Source: Thermoflexales bacterium
GTDB lineage: Bacteria > Chloroflexota > Anaerolineae > Fen-1058
Direction: 5' to 3'
DNA: 11,346 nt
NCBI GenBank assembly: GCA_017999195.1
Contig: JAGOBP010000074.1
Coordinates: 1-11,346, forward strand
Both the position numbers and the translations under genes were made by a program. Each line of letters begins with the position of its first letter. Positions within the stretch are counted from its first letter, which is position 1. The notes under the pieces were generated by a model. That model searched no databases and had not been told where the DNA came from. It saw only the letters and a list, made by a program, of their open reading frames with translations. Shown in pieces: positions 1 to 5,988 of this stretch.

Positions 1-344
1 GCCGTCAGCAGTTCTTCCGGCGCGGCGCGTTTGGGCACATAACCGCTGACGCCCGCTTGCAGCATCTTGAAAAAATATTCCTCGTCTTCGTGAATGGTCA
101 GCGCAACCACCGACACGCCCGGCCACTGCTGCTTGATCTGGCGCGTCACCTCAATGCCAGACATATCCGGCAGGCCGATGTCCATCAGCACCATATTGGG
201 CTGGAGTTCCTTGACCAGCGCCAACGCCTCGCGGCCGGTACCGGCCTCGCCCACAATCTCCAGCCCAGCCTGATTTTCCAGCAACATCCGCAAGCCCGAA
301 CGGACCACGGCATGATCATCAACTAAGAGTAGACGCGTTGTCAC
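1..344 (-). CDS. NarL/FixJ-type response regulator, N-terminal receiver part (truncated by window edge)
   Basis: The reverse strand encodes 114 residues of a CheY-like receiver domain before the left edge. The acidic pair is D9/D10 in LLLVDDHAVVRSG, the phospho-acceptor is D55 in LMDIGLPDMSG, the switch threonine is T83, and the conserved lysine is K105 in GYVPK. The DDHxxVRxGL opening is typical of NarL/LuxR-type regulators, whose C-terminal helix-turn-helix would lie outside the window. I chose the GTG at 342-344 because a GGAGG sits 6 nt upstream (351-355 on the plus strand) and the receiver begins directly after it. The start lies inside the kinase gene, a 26-nt overlap (319-344), so the two are probably translationally coupled. 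It is the likely partner of that kinase: phosphorylated on D55, then binding DNA. The signal and target genes are not visible. Confidence 0.9.
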   Translation of the reverse strand, partial: MTTRLLLVDDHAVVRSGLRMLLENQAGLEIVGEAGTGREALALVKELQPNMVLMDIGLPDMSGIEVTRQIKQQWPGVSVVALTIHEDEEYFFKMLQAGVSGYVPKRAAPEELLT

Positions 345-1806
345 TGGTAGCCTCCATAACAGCTCGATACGGAATCGTCACCTCAACGTGCGTGCCCTGG
401 CCGGGCTGTGACTTCAACTTGAATTTTCCGCCCAACAGCGTCGCGCGTTCTTCCATGCCCAGCAGCCCCCAGGCCGGACGCTGCACCCGGGCGGCTGTCG
501 CGTCAAAGCCGCGGCCATTGTCTTCGACCCGCAGACACACGCACTCGGCGTTATACGTCAGCGTGATTTTGACGGCTTTAGCCTCGGCATGTTTGATCAC
601 ATTCGTCACGGCTTCCTGAGCCACCCGGAACAGCGTGGTCTTCATCACCGGCTCGATCGGCTGTTGGTCGCCGCTGACTTCCACTTGAATGGGCAACGGC
701 ACACGCGCCTGCACTTCATTCGCGTACCAGCGCAGCGCGGCCGGCAACCCCAGATCGTCCAGATGCGACGGGCGCAGATCGGCGATCAGGCGTTGGAGTT
801 CGTTCAGAGAATGCGCCACCAGCCCTTCCAGTTGGCGCAGATTGGCCGCCGCCCGATCGATATCCACCCGCAGCGTATTCGAGACGCCGCGCAACCCCAG
901 GCCGATGGCCGTCAACGCCTGGCCGGTCTCGTCGTGCAGTTCGCGCGCAATGCGCTGCCGTTCTGATTCTTGCGCTGAGACGACCTGCCGCAGCAGATCG
1001 CCGCGCTGCGCCTCGCGCCGTTGAGCGGCATGCAGCTGTTCGGCCTGGAATTCAGCGATCTTGCGCTTGGTCTCCACTTCAAACGAGCGCATAAAGCGCG
1101 CCACGGCATACGCTGACACAATCGCAGCCCCGGCCCGCAGCAACTGAATCGGAAAGCCAAACCAGCGGTAAAACACATTCTGATTGACGATGTTGGACGG
1201 GAATAACGTCGTCTCGCGCACAAACGTCTGCCCGATGATGCCGTACCACGCAAAGGCGATGGCCGCCAGCAAAGCCGCGCGCCCAAATTCCTCCATGCCC
1301 GCCCGCCGGAAGACCTGCCGCTGCCCGATCAAGCCCAGACACGCCAACAGCGCCGCCGGTACGGCCACGCTATAGCGAGTCCAGACATCGGCCACATCCC
1401 ACAGGCCCGTTTCGATAGTGTACGACCCGCGCAAAAACACCAGGCCGATGCCCCAAACGGTTGCCAGGATGACGGGCACAATCAAACTGGCTCGCCTGAA
1501 GTCTTTCACGTTGGGCAACAGCGCCGCGCCAAACGCCCCCAGCAGCAGGAACGAGAATTCCAGCATGGCGATGCGGGCCGTATGCCAGGTGGTAGGATCG
1601 ATGGCGTGACCGGGCAGCAGTTCCAGCCGCTCGAACATCTCAATCCACTCGTGCGCGCCGTGAACCAGGCCAAACAACGCCAGGGCGCGTAAACCGTGTC
1701 GCAGCCGCGCATCCGCCCCGCGGCCCGCCTCCAGCGTAATGGCCAGCCCCATGCTAAAGAAGGCCAGCCCATAAAAGAAGAAGATGACGACCATGTTGTA
1801 CTGCAT
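319..1806 (-). CDS. Membrane sensor histidine kinase, NarX/DegS (HisKA_3) type with seven-helix N-terminus
   Basis: This is an inner-membrane sensor kinase of about 495 residues. The first 240 residues form about seven hydrophobic segments (near residues 5-25, 40-52, 82-100, 110-127, 147-163, 178-197 and 222-240) with only short loops, so sensing is likely within the membrane or by an intracellular cue. A coiled linker rich in E, R and Q follows. The dimerization/phosphorylation motif ERQRIARELHDETGQ has H291 as phospho-acceptor. The ATPase domain shows an N box (EAVTNVIKHA), a G1 box (VEDNGRGFD) and a G2 box (GLLGM), ending in GTHVEVTIP. I prefer the ATG at 1804-1806, which has GGGAG 8 nt upstream. 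A GTG nine bases earlier (1815) sits almost on that site. The downstream response regulator overlaps its 3' end and is the expected partner. Its ligand is unknown. Confidence 0.92.
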   Translation of the reverse strand: MQYNMVVIFFFYGLAFFSMGLAITLEAGRGADARLRHGLRALALFGLVHGAHEWIEMFERLELLPGHAIDPTTWHTARIAMLEFSFLLLGAFGAALLPNVKDFRRASLIVPVILATVWGIGLVFLRGSYTIETGLWDVADVWTRYSVAVPAALLACLGLIGQRQVFRRAGMEEFGRAALLAAIAFAWYGIIGQTFVRETTLFPSNIVNQNVFYRWFGFPIQLLRAGAAIVSAYAVARFMRSFEVETKRKIAEFQAEQLHAAQRREAQRGDLLRQVVSAQESERQRIARELHDETGQALTAIGLGLRGVSNTLRVDIDRAAANLRQLEGLVAHSLNELQRLIADLRPSHLDDLGLPAALRWYANEVQARVPLPIQVEVSGDQQPIEPVMKTTLFRVAQEAVTNVIKHAEAKAVKITLTYNAECVCLRVEDNGRGFDATAARVQRPAWGLLGMEERATLLGGKFKLKSQPGQGTHVEVTIPYRAVMEATSDNASTLS

Positions 1807-1824
1807 GCGGCACACTCCCGTTTC

Positions 1825-1830
1825 ATTCTA
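1825..1830 (-). promoter_or_regulatory. Possible -10 element for the kinase/regulator pair
   Basis: TAGAAT on the minus strand lies 18 nt upstream of the kinase ATG. No convincing -35 hexamer sits 16-18 nt further upstream. It is the only plausible -10 in this short divergent spacer for the leftward operon. Confidence 0.25.
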
Positions 1831-1870
1831 CTTGAAGCGCCGCGACTATTCATAGTGCTAAATGGGTGCT

Positions 1871-1899
1871 TTGACACATGCCAAATGTTCTACTTGTCA
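1871..1899 (+). promoter_or_regulatory. Possible promoter of the methyltransferase gene
   Basis: A perfect TTGACA -35 hexamer is at 1871-1876, about 90 nt upstream of the methyltransferase start. The downstream -10 region is poor: TTGTCA at 17-nt spacing, or TACTTG at 14-nt spacing. The hexamer is seen directly; promoter activity is an inference. Confidence 0.25.
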
Positions 1900-1930
1900 G
1901 GCCCGACGTTCTCAGCTACACTTGGACAGG

Positions 1931-1958
1931 TTGGAAATTGGACGTTGGAGGGTGGAGC
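1931..1958 (+). repeat. Tandem heptamer repeat TTGGANN (about four units)
   Basis: Four consecutive 7-nt units are TTGGAAA, TTGGACG, TTGGAGG and GTGGAGC. A further out-of-phase copy, TTGGACA, is at 1922-1928. The third unit contains GGAGG at 1947-1951, which sits 9 nt before the GTG start at 1961. The repeat therefore appears to supply the ribosome binding site of the methyltransferase gene. Confidence 0.7.
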
Positions 1959-1960
1959 GC

Positions 1961-2839
1961 GTGAACCAAATCTATCAGCATTCTTGCGAAACCATGCCCG
2001 AACTGCGCGACAATCGCGTGGCGCTGACCGTCACCTCGCCGCCTTATTGGAACGCGATCGATTACGACATCCACGCCGCCAACAAGGCCGAGCACTATCG
2101 CACCCGCGCCTACGCTCAAGGTTATGCCAACTATACCGATTATCTCGATTGGCTCGATCGAGTTTTCACGGAAGTCTTGCGCGTGACCAAACCCGGCGGC
2201 TTCTGCGCCATCGTGATCGGCACTGTCCTGCTCGACGGCCAGCACTACCCCGTGCCCTTTGACCTGATCGCGCGGCTCACCCGATCGGGTTGGCTGTTCC
2301 ATCAGGACATTATCTGGCACAAATGCACGGCGGGCGTCAAACGCGCGGGCGTCACCATCCAGAAGCCGTATCCGGGCTACTACTATCCCAACATCATGAC
2401 CGAATACATCCTAGTCTTTCGCAAACCCGGCGACCCGATCTACAAAGAGCGCTCGATCGCCACGAAAAAACGCTCTGATTACCCGATCAACAAACTCTTT
2501 ACCTATGATATTGCGAATAACGTTTGGCACATCGCGCCGGTCCCGCCCGATCAGCTCGATCACCCCTGCCCGTTCCCCGAAGAGATCCCGCACCGCTTGA
2601 TTCAACTGTACTCGTACAAGGGCGAACTCGTGCTCGACCCGTTCACCGGTTCAGGCCAGACGACCAAAGTCGCCAAACACCTCAAGCGCAAATTCGTCGG
2701 CTACGAAACCATCGAAAAGTACGTCCAACTCGCTACCGCCCGCCTGACCGAAGACCTGCGCATCCGCCCGCAGCAACTCATCGCGCGCTTTGAGAAGATT
2801 GACAAGGACACGCCAGCCGGGTCAACGAGTAAAAAGTAA
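1961..2839 (+). CDS. Solitary beta-class DNA methyltransferase (N4-cytosine or N6-adenine)
   Basis: This is an S-adenosylmethionine-dependent amino-methyltransferase acting on DNA bases, 292 residues from the GTG start. The catalytic motif IV, TSPPYW, is near the N-terminus (residues 25-30). Motif X (EEIPHRLIQLYS) is followed by the AdoMet-binding motif I, DPFTGSG, at residues 226-232. The order IV before X before I is that of the beta group. SPPY rather than DPPY favours N4-cytosine but does not prove it. The segment between roughly residues 125 and 195 is the probable target-recognition region. The frame is open back to an ATG at 1862, but that extension (with CSTC and low-complexity residues) crosses the heptamer repeat. 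The GTG at 1961 has a well-placed GGAGG and starts directly at the family-like N-terminus. No endonuclease or specificity gene adjoins it, so a regulatory or orphan role is likely. Confidence 0.88.
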   Translation: MNQIYQHSCETMPELRDNRVALTVTSPPYWNAIDYDIHAANKAEHYRTRAYAQGYANYTDYLDWLDRVFTEVLRVTKPGGFCAIVIGTVLLDGQHYPVPFDLIARLTRSGWLFHQDIIWHKCTAGVKRAGVTIQKPYPGYYYPNIMTEYILVFRKPGDPIYKERSIATKKRSDYPINKLFTYDIANNVWHIAPVPPDQLDHPCPFPEEIPHRLIQLYSYKGELVLDPFTGSGQTTKVAKHLKRKFVGYETIEKYVQLATARLTEDLRIRPQQLIARFEKIDKDTPAGSTSKK

Positions 2840-2897
2840 TTGGCAACTGGTAATCGGTAACTGGCCGCCCAGTTGACCAATTCACCAGTTACCAGTT
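2838..2897. repeat. Inverted array of AAYYGGY heptamers just after the methyltransferase
   Basis: Forward units AATTGGC, AACTGGT, AATCGGT and AACTGGC occupy 2838-2865. They are followed, after 3 nt, by reverse-oriented units CCAGTTG, ACCAATT, ACCAGTT and ACCAGTT at 2869-2897, with one extra C at 2883. Transcribed, this would fold into an imperfect hairpin. The array begins within the TAA stop codon (2837-2839). No T-tract follows, so I call it a repeat and not a terminator, though it may end or stabilise the mRNA. Confidence 0.7.
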
Positions 2898-2932
2898 AGC
2901 CGTTCGACCATTCTTCACACTCGCCCTACCGC

Positions 2933-2967
2933 TTCCTAACAAGTTCCTAACAAGTGCTTGATATAGT
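2933..2967 (+). promoter_or_regulatory. Candidate response-regulator box (11-bp tandem repeat) with -10 element
   Basis: TTCCTAACAAG occurs twice in perfect tandem at 2933-2943 and 2944-2954. TATAGT, one mismatch from the sigma-70 -10 consensus, is at 2962-2967. The repeat overlaps the place where a -35 box would lie, and none is recognisable there. OmpR/PhoB-family regulators are known to bind direct repeats spaced 11 bp apart at activated promoters. The arrangement therefore suggests an activator site for the Met-rich gene at 3009, possibly bound by the regulator encoded at 3771. The predicted transcript start is near 2974, giving a leader of about 35 nt. Confidence 0.55.
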
Positions 2968-3008
2968 TAGCCCGTAAGACAAACTATCACCAGCAACTTG
3001 GAGGCAAC

Positions 3009-3680
3009 ATGAAGAAGAGTTTGATTTTAGTCGCAACCATCGTCGCCGTGATTCTCATCGGCAACGTCGTCGTAGCCTACGCCCAGAACGGCACACAGCC
3101 CGCGCAGCCCGGCACCGGCGTGTGCCCGACCGGCACCACCTGCCCCTATAGCGGCACCATGCCCTACGGCGGCATGATGAACGGTCGCGGCATGATGGGC
3201 GGTATGATGAACGGCAACATGGACGCCATGCACGATTCGATGATGGGCGACGGCGGCATGCATGAAGAAACCATGACGGCCATGGCTCAGAAGTTGGGCC
3301 TGACCTACGACGAACTGACCACTGCCCTGCAAACGCAGACGCTGGCGCAGATTGCGGAAGCCAAGGGCATTTCTCTGGAGACCTTGCAGCAAATCGCCAC
3401 CGACGCGCGCAATGCCGAGTTGGATAAGCTCGTCGCGGCGGGCACACTGACGCAAGAACAGGCCGATTTCATGAAGAGCCGCATGCAAGCCATGCCCAAC
3501 TTCGGCACCGGCGATTGCCCCATGCAGAACGGCCAATCGGGCGCGCAGCCCGGTGCTTATGGTCGCGGCATGATGGGCGGCAACGGCCAAACACCCCGCG
3601 GTATGATGGGCGGACGCGGCGGCATGGGCGGCATGATGGGGGGGCGCGGTTACGCGCAACCCACCGGCCCGCAAGGCTAA
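3009..3680 (+). CDS. Secreted methionine-rich protein, probable metal (copper/silver) binding
   Basis: It is a 223-residue exported protein. A lysine-led signal peptide (MKKSLILVA...) ends near AYA at residue 25. Residues 51-92 are very rich in Met, Gly and His (MMNGRGMMGGMMNGNM, MHDSMMG, MHEETM), and a second cluster of MMGG/RGMM motifs fills residues 186-212. Cys39, Cys45 and Cys170 are also available. Between them is a charged helical region (about 93-160) containing LGLTYDELTTAL, LAQIAEAKGIS and AAGTLTQEQADFMKSRM, which resembles DUF2680-type small exported proteins. Clustered Met and His residues are known from periplasmic Cu(I)/Ag(I)-binding proteins, so buffering or sensing of soft metals is my inference. 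The start has GGAGG 4 nt upstream. A terminator follows directly, so it is a single-gene transcript, and the following kinase shares its MMG motif. Confidence 0.85.
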   Translation: MKKSLILVATIVAVILIGNVVVAYAQNGTQPAQPGTGVCPTGTTCPYSGTMPYGGMMNGRGMMGGMMNGNMDAMHDSMMGDGGMHEETMTAMAQKLGLTYDELTTALQTQTLAQIAEAKGISLETLQQIATDARNAELDKLVAAGTLTQEQADFMKSRMQAMPNFGTGDCPMQNGQSGAQPGAYGRGMMGGNGQTPRGMMGGRGGMGGMMGGRGYAQPTGPQG

Positions 3681-3699
3681 ACAACACCCGCATCAATCG

Positions 3700-3726
3700 G
3701 GGCGATCCCACACGGATCGCCCTTTT
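3700..3726 (+). terminator. Intrinsic terminator after the Met-rich protein gene
   Basis: A perfect 9-bp stem, GGGCGATCC (3700-3708) and GGATCGCCC (3714-3722), has a CACAC loop and is followed by TTTT. It lies 20 nt past the stop codon and separates the Met-rich gene from the two-component genes. Confidence 0.88.
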
Positions 3727-3731
3727 CATTT

Positions 3732-3758
3732 CCCTTCGCGCCCTTCGCGTCTTTGCGG
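3732..3758 (+). repeat. Three-unit nonamer repeat (CCCTTCGCG type)
   Basis: CCCTTCGCG at 3732-3740 and 3741-3749 is followed by the diverged TCTTTGCGG at 3750-3758. It fills the short spacer between the terminator and the response regulator. It has the same general character as the other spacer repeats, but with a 9-nt period. Confidence 0.5.
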
Positions 3759-3770
3759 TAAGATAGACTC

Positions 3771-4466
3771 ATGAACCAAAAAATTCTCGTCGTCGATGAC
3801 GAACTCGACATTGTTAAAGTCGTGCGCGCCTACCTGGAACAGAGCGGCTTTCGCGTGGTCACGGCCTCAGACGGTCAACATGCACTAACGGTCTTCCGCC
3901 ACGAAAAGCCCGACCTGGTCGTGCTCGATCTCAACCTGCCCAAGATGGACGGCCTCGACGTGTGCCGCGCCATTCGCCGCGATAGCAACACGCCCGTCAT
4001 CATGCTCACCGCCCGCGTCGATGAAGCCGATCGCCTCATCGGCCTGGAAATCGGCGCGGACGACTACATCGTCAAGCCCTTCAGCCCGCGCGAAGTCGTC
4101 GCCCGTGTGCGCACTGTTCTGCGTCGATCAACCAGCGTCGTAGTTGATCAACCCGCATTGATTACGATTAGCGACCTCGTCATCGATCCAGTCAAACATG
4201 AAGTCCATCTCGCGGCCCGATTGATCGATCTCACCCCGATGGAATTCAATCTCATGCAGGCCATGGCCGCACAGCCCGGCCGCGCCTTCTCGCGCATGGA
4301 ACTGCTCGATGCGGCACAGGGCGAAGCCTACGAAGGCTACGAACGCAGCATCGATGTGCATATCAAGAATCTGCGCCAAAAACTGGGCGACGATCCGCGC
4401 CACCCGACGTACATTCTGACGGTGTATGGCATCGGTTACAAATTCAATGAAGACCTGACAAAATGA
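3771..4466 (+). CDS. OmpR-family response regulator of the Met-rich module
   Basis: This is a 231-residue cytoplasmic transcription factor. The receiver domain has D9/D10 (ILVVDDE), phospho-acceptor D53 in LVVLDLNLPKMDG, T80 and K102 (YIVKPF). A winged-helix DNA-binding domain covers about residues 132-227 and includes LTPMEFNLMQAM, DVHIKNLRQKLGDDPRHP and the wing YGIGYKF. Length and order are normal for the family. Its stop overlaps the kinase start by ATGA, so the two are co-translated partners. There is no clear Shine-Dalgarno before the ATG. TAAGAT at 3759-3764 would place a transcript start almost on the ATG, so leaderless initiation is possible but unproven. The nearest candidate target is the 11-bp direct repeat at 2933-2954 upstream of the Met-rich gene. 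Similarity to metal-responsive regulators is contextual only. Confidence 0.93.
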   Translation: MNQKILVVDDELDIVKVVRAYLEQSGFRVVTASDGQHALTVFRHEKPDLVVLDLNLPKMDGLDVCRAIRRDSNTPVIMLTARVDEADRLIGLEIGADDYIVKPFSPREVVARVRTVLRRSTSVVVDQPALITISDLVIDPVKHEVHLAARLIDLTPMEFNLMQAMAAQPGRAFSRMELLDAAQGEAYEGYERSIDVHIKNLRQKLGDDPRHPTYILTVYGIGYKFNEDLTK

Positions 4467-5599
4467 AACTAAGCCTCTTCTGGAAACTCATGCTCTCCTT
4501 CGCGCTCGTCGTTGCCATCGGCCTTGGCGCCGTGATCGTCATTGCCAACCAGATCACCAATCAAGAACTCATGTCGTACATGATGGGGCAAGATTCGGGG
4601 ATGATGAGCGGCGGCATGATGGGCGGCCAGGGCGCGATGCACGGCCCGTCGCAGATGCAGCAGCGGACAATCGAGCGCGTTAACAGCGCTGTCGTGATTG
4701 GTGGCGGTGTCGCCTTGTTGGCCGCGCTCGTGATCGGCTTCGTCGTCTTTCGCACCATCACCCGCCCGATCGATCAGCTCAGCCAGGCGGCTCATTCGCT
4801 GGCCTGCGGCGATCTCACGGCTCGCGTCGCCGCGACACCGCACTCGTCGCGCCTGGGCGATGATGAACTCACCGAACTGGGCGCGACCTTCAACGTCATG
4901 GCCGATTCATTGCAGCAGGCCGAAGCCTTACGCCGCGATATGACCGCCGACATCGCGCACGAATTGCGCACCCCGCTGGCCGTGATGCGCGGCAATCTGG
5001 AAGCGATGCTGGACGGCGTGTATCCGCCCGATGCCGAACATCTTCAGCCGGTGCTGAATCAAGTGCACTTGCTCACGCGCCTCGTCGAAGACTTGCGCAC
5101 GCTGGCCCTGGCCGAAGCAGGCCAATTGCCGCTGAGCAAACGCCCGATTGAACTCAATCAATTGATCGAAAGTACACTCGCTTCATTTCAAGCCCAGGCC
5201 ACCGCGCAGGGCGTGACCTTAAGCGCCGCCACGCTCGAAGCACTGCCCGCGATCGACGTCGATCCCGATCGGGTGCAGCAGACCCTCGGGATTCTGATCG
5301 CCAACGCTTTACGCCACACGCCCGCCGACGGCTCGATCAAGGTGACGCTGCGCCGCGACGCCACTCAGGCTATAATCGAGGTGGCGGATTCGGGCGCGGG
5401 CATTCCACCCGAGGATTTGCCCCATGTTTTCGAGCGGTTTTATCGGGCGGATAAATCGCGTTCGCGGGAAAGCGGCGGTTCGGGCTTGGGCTTAGCCATT
5501 GCCAAGAGCATCGTGCAAGCACATGGCGGTACAATTAGTGCCACGAGCGAAGTAGGCAAAGGAACTATCGTACGTTTCACTCTACCAATGACAGCGTGA
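4463..5599 (+). CDS. Sensor histidine kinase with Met-rich extracytoplasmic loop
   Basis: This is a 378-residue membrane kinase. TM1 (about residues 8-29) and TM2 (about 74-96) bracket a loop of only about 43 residues. The loop carries nine methionines (M37, M40, M41, M47, M48, M52, M53, M59 and M65) and H60, in MMGQDSGMMSGGMMGG-like runs. A HAMP domain (97-150) follows, then HisKA with DIAHELRTP (phospho-acceptor H166). The HATPase_c domain has N box N281 (IANALRHTP), G1 DSGAGIP (309-315), F-box FERFYRADKSRS and G2 GGSGLGL. The loop composition matches the secreted protein two genes upstream, so the kinase may bind the same soft-metal ligand directly, or the secreted protein itself. That link is inference; the kinase call is secure. 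It starts at ATG 4463, overlapping the regulator stop. Confidence 0.93.
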   Translation: MKLSLFWKLMLSFALVVAIGLGAVIVIANQITNQELMSYMMGQDSGMMSGGMMGGQGAMHGPSQMQQRTIERVNSAVVIGGGVALLAALVIGFVVFRTITRPIDQLSQAAHSLACGDLTARVAATPHSSRLGDDELTELGATFNVMADSLQQAEALRRDMTADIAHELRTPLAVMRGNLEAMLDGVYPPDAEHLQPVLNQVHLLTRLVEDLRTLALAEAGQLPLSKRPIELNQLIESTLASFQAQATAQGVTLSAATLEALPAIDVDPDRVQQTLGILIANALRHTPADGSIKVTLRRDATQAIIEVADSGAGIPPEDLPHVFERFYRADKSRSRESGGSGLGLAIAKSIVQAHGGTISATSEVGKGTIVRFTLPMTA

Positions 5600-5632
5600 C
5601 CGGGTGACGCGCTGAAGAGGTGATCCCTTTTC

Positions 5633-5656
5633 ACGCAACACGCACTACGCACCACG
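5633..5656. repeat. Heptamer tandem repeat ACGCANY (three units plus partial)
   Basis: ACGCAAC, ACGCACT and ACGCACC follow each other at 5633-5653, with a partial ACG at 5654-5656. The array lies in the 80-nt spacer between the kinase and the S4 protein. Related units recur at 8358-8400 and 10601-10617. Confidence 0.65.
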
Positions 5657-5679
5657 TCTCTTACTCATCAAGGACAACC

Positions 5680-5880
5680 ATGGCCGACGAAGAAAACTTC
5701 ATCAAACTCGATTCGTTTCTCAAGTGGCAGAATATGGTGGATACGGGCGGGCACGCCAAGGTCGTCATTCAAGACGGCGAGGTGCGCGTCAACGGCAAAG
5801 TTGAAACGCGGCGCGGCCGCAAACTCGTCAGCGGGGATAAAGTCACGTACAACGGAAAGTCGGTGATCGTGGAACTGTAG
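5680..5880 (+). CDS. Small S4-domain RNA-binding protein (YbcJ/RlbA-like)
   Basis: This 66-residue protein is essentially a single S4 fold: FIKLDSFLKWQNMVDTGGHAK forms the two helices, VRVNGKVETRRGRKLVSGDKV the RNA-binding loop and strands, and a short strand VIVEL closes it. Length and motif order match the stand-alone S4 proteins known as YbcJ in E. coli and YaaA/RlbA in Bacillus, which are thought to associate with ribosomal RNA or ribosome assembly. I place the start at ATG 5680, which has AAGGA 5 nt upstream. The frame stays open to 5620, but that stretch reads through the heptamer repeat. It is probably a separate unit from the kinase upstream. It converges with the zinc-ribbon operon, and a stem-loop lies between them. 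Confidence 0.88.
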   Translation: MADEENFIKLDSFLKWQNMVDTGGHAKVVIQDGEVRVNGKVETRRGRKLVSGDKVTYNGKSVIVEL

Positions 5881-5912
5881 TGCGATAGTGAGATCGTTGC
5901 GGAGTGCGATAG

Positions 5913-5947
5913 TTGGTGCGCAGCGGCTGTGTGCGCACCAATCTTTC
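5913..5947 (+). terminator. Stem-loop between convergent genes, possible terminator
   Basis: A perfect 10-bp inverted repeat, TTGGTGCGCA (5913-5922) and TGCGCACCAA (5932-5941), has a 9-nt loop and is followed by TCTTTC. It lies 33 nt after the S4 gene. The T-run is interrupted, so termination is plausible but not certain. Confidence 0.45.
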
Positions 5948-5955
5948 AAGTCTTT

Positions 5956-5979
5956 CTTTGCTGCTTTGCGCCTTAGCGC
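5956..5979. repeat. Octamer-type repeat CTTTGCKS, diverged
   Basis: CTTTGCTG, CTTTGCGC and CTTAGCGC follow each other with an 8-nt period, just past the convergent stem-loop and 9 nt before the stop codon of the minus-strand zinc-ribbon gene. It resembles the CCCTTCGCG array at 3732-3758. This could be chance at low copy number. Confidence 0.3.
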
Positions 5980-5988
5980 GAGGTTGCT

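Noticed and set aside
57..326. Plus-strand open frame of 89 codons at the left edge
   Set aside because: It lies fully antisense to a receiver domain with all key residues. The translation is His/Arg/Gln-rich with no motif, which is typical of a shadow frame in GC-rich DNA.
1862..1960. ATG at 1862 as start of the methyltransferase
   Set aside because: The extra 33 residues are translated from spacer and heptamer repeat and have no ribosome site. The GTG at 1961 has GGAGG at proper distance and begins right at the family-like N-terminus.
3027..3674. Long minus-strand frame of 215 codons opposite the Met-rich gene
   Set aside because: It is the antisense of ATGATGGGC-type codons, giving a His/Ala-rich string. 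The plus strand has a signal peptide, ribosome site, promoter and terminator.
5620..5679. ATG at 5620 as start of the S4 protein
   Set aside because: The extension reads through the ACGCANY repeat (HATRTTHH). ATG 5680 has AAGGA 5 nt upstream and gives the normal length of stand-alone S4 proteins.
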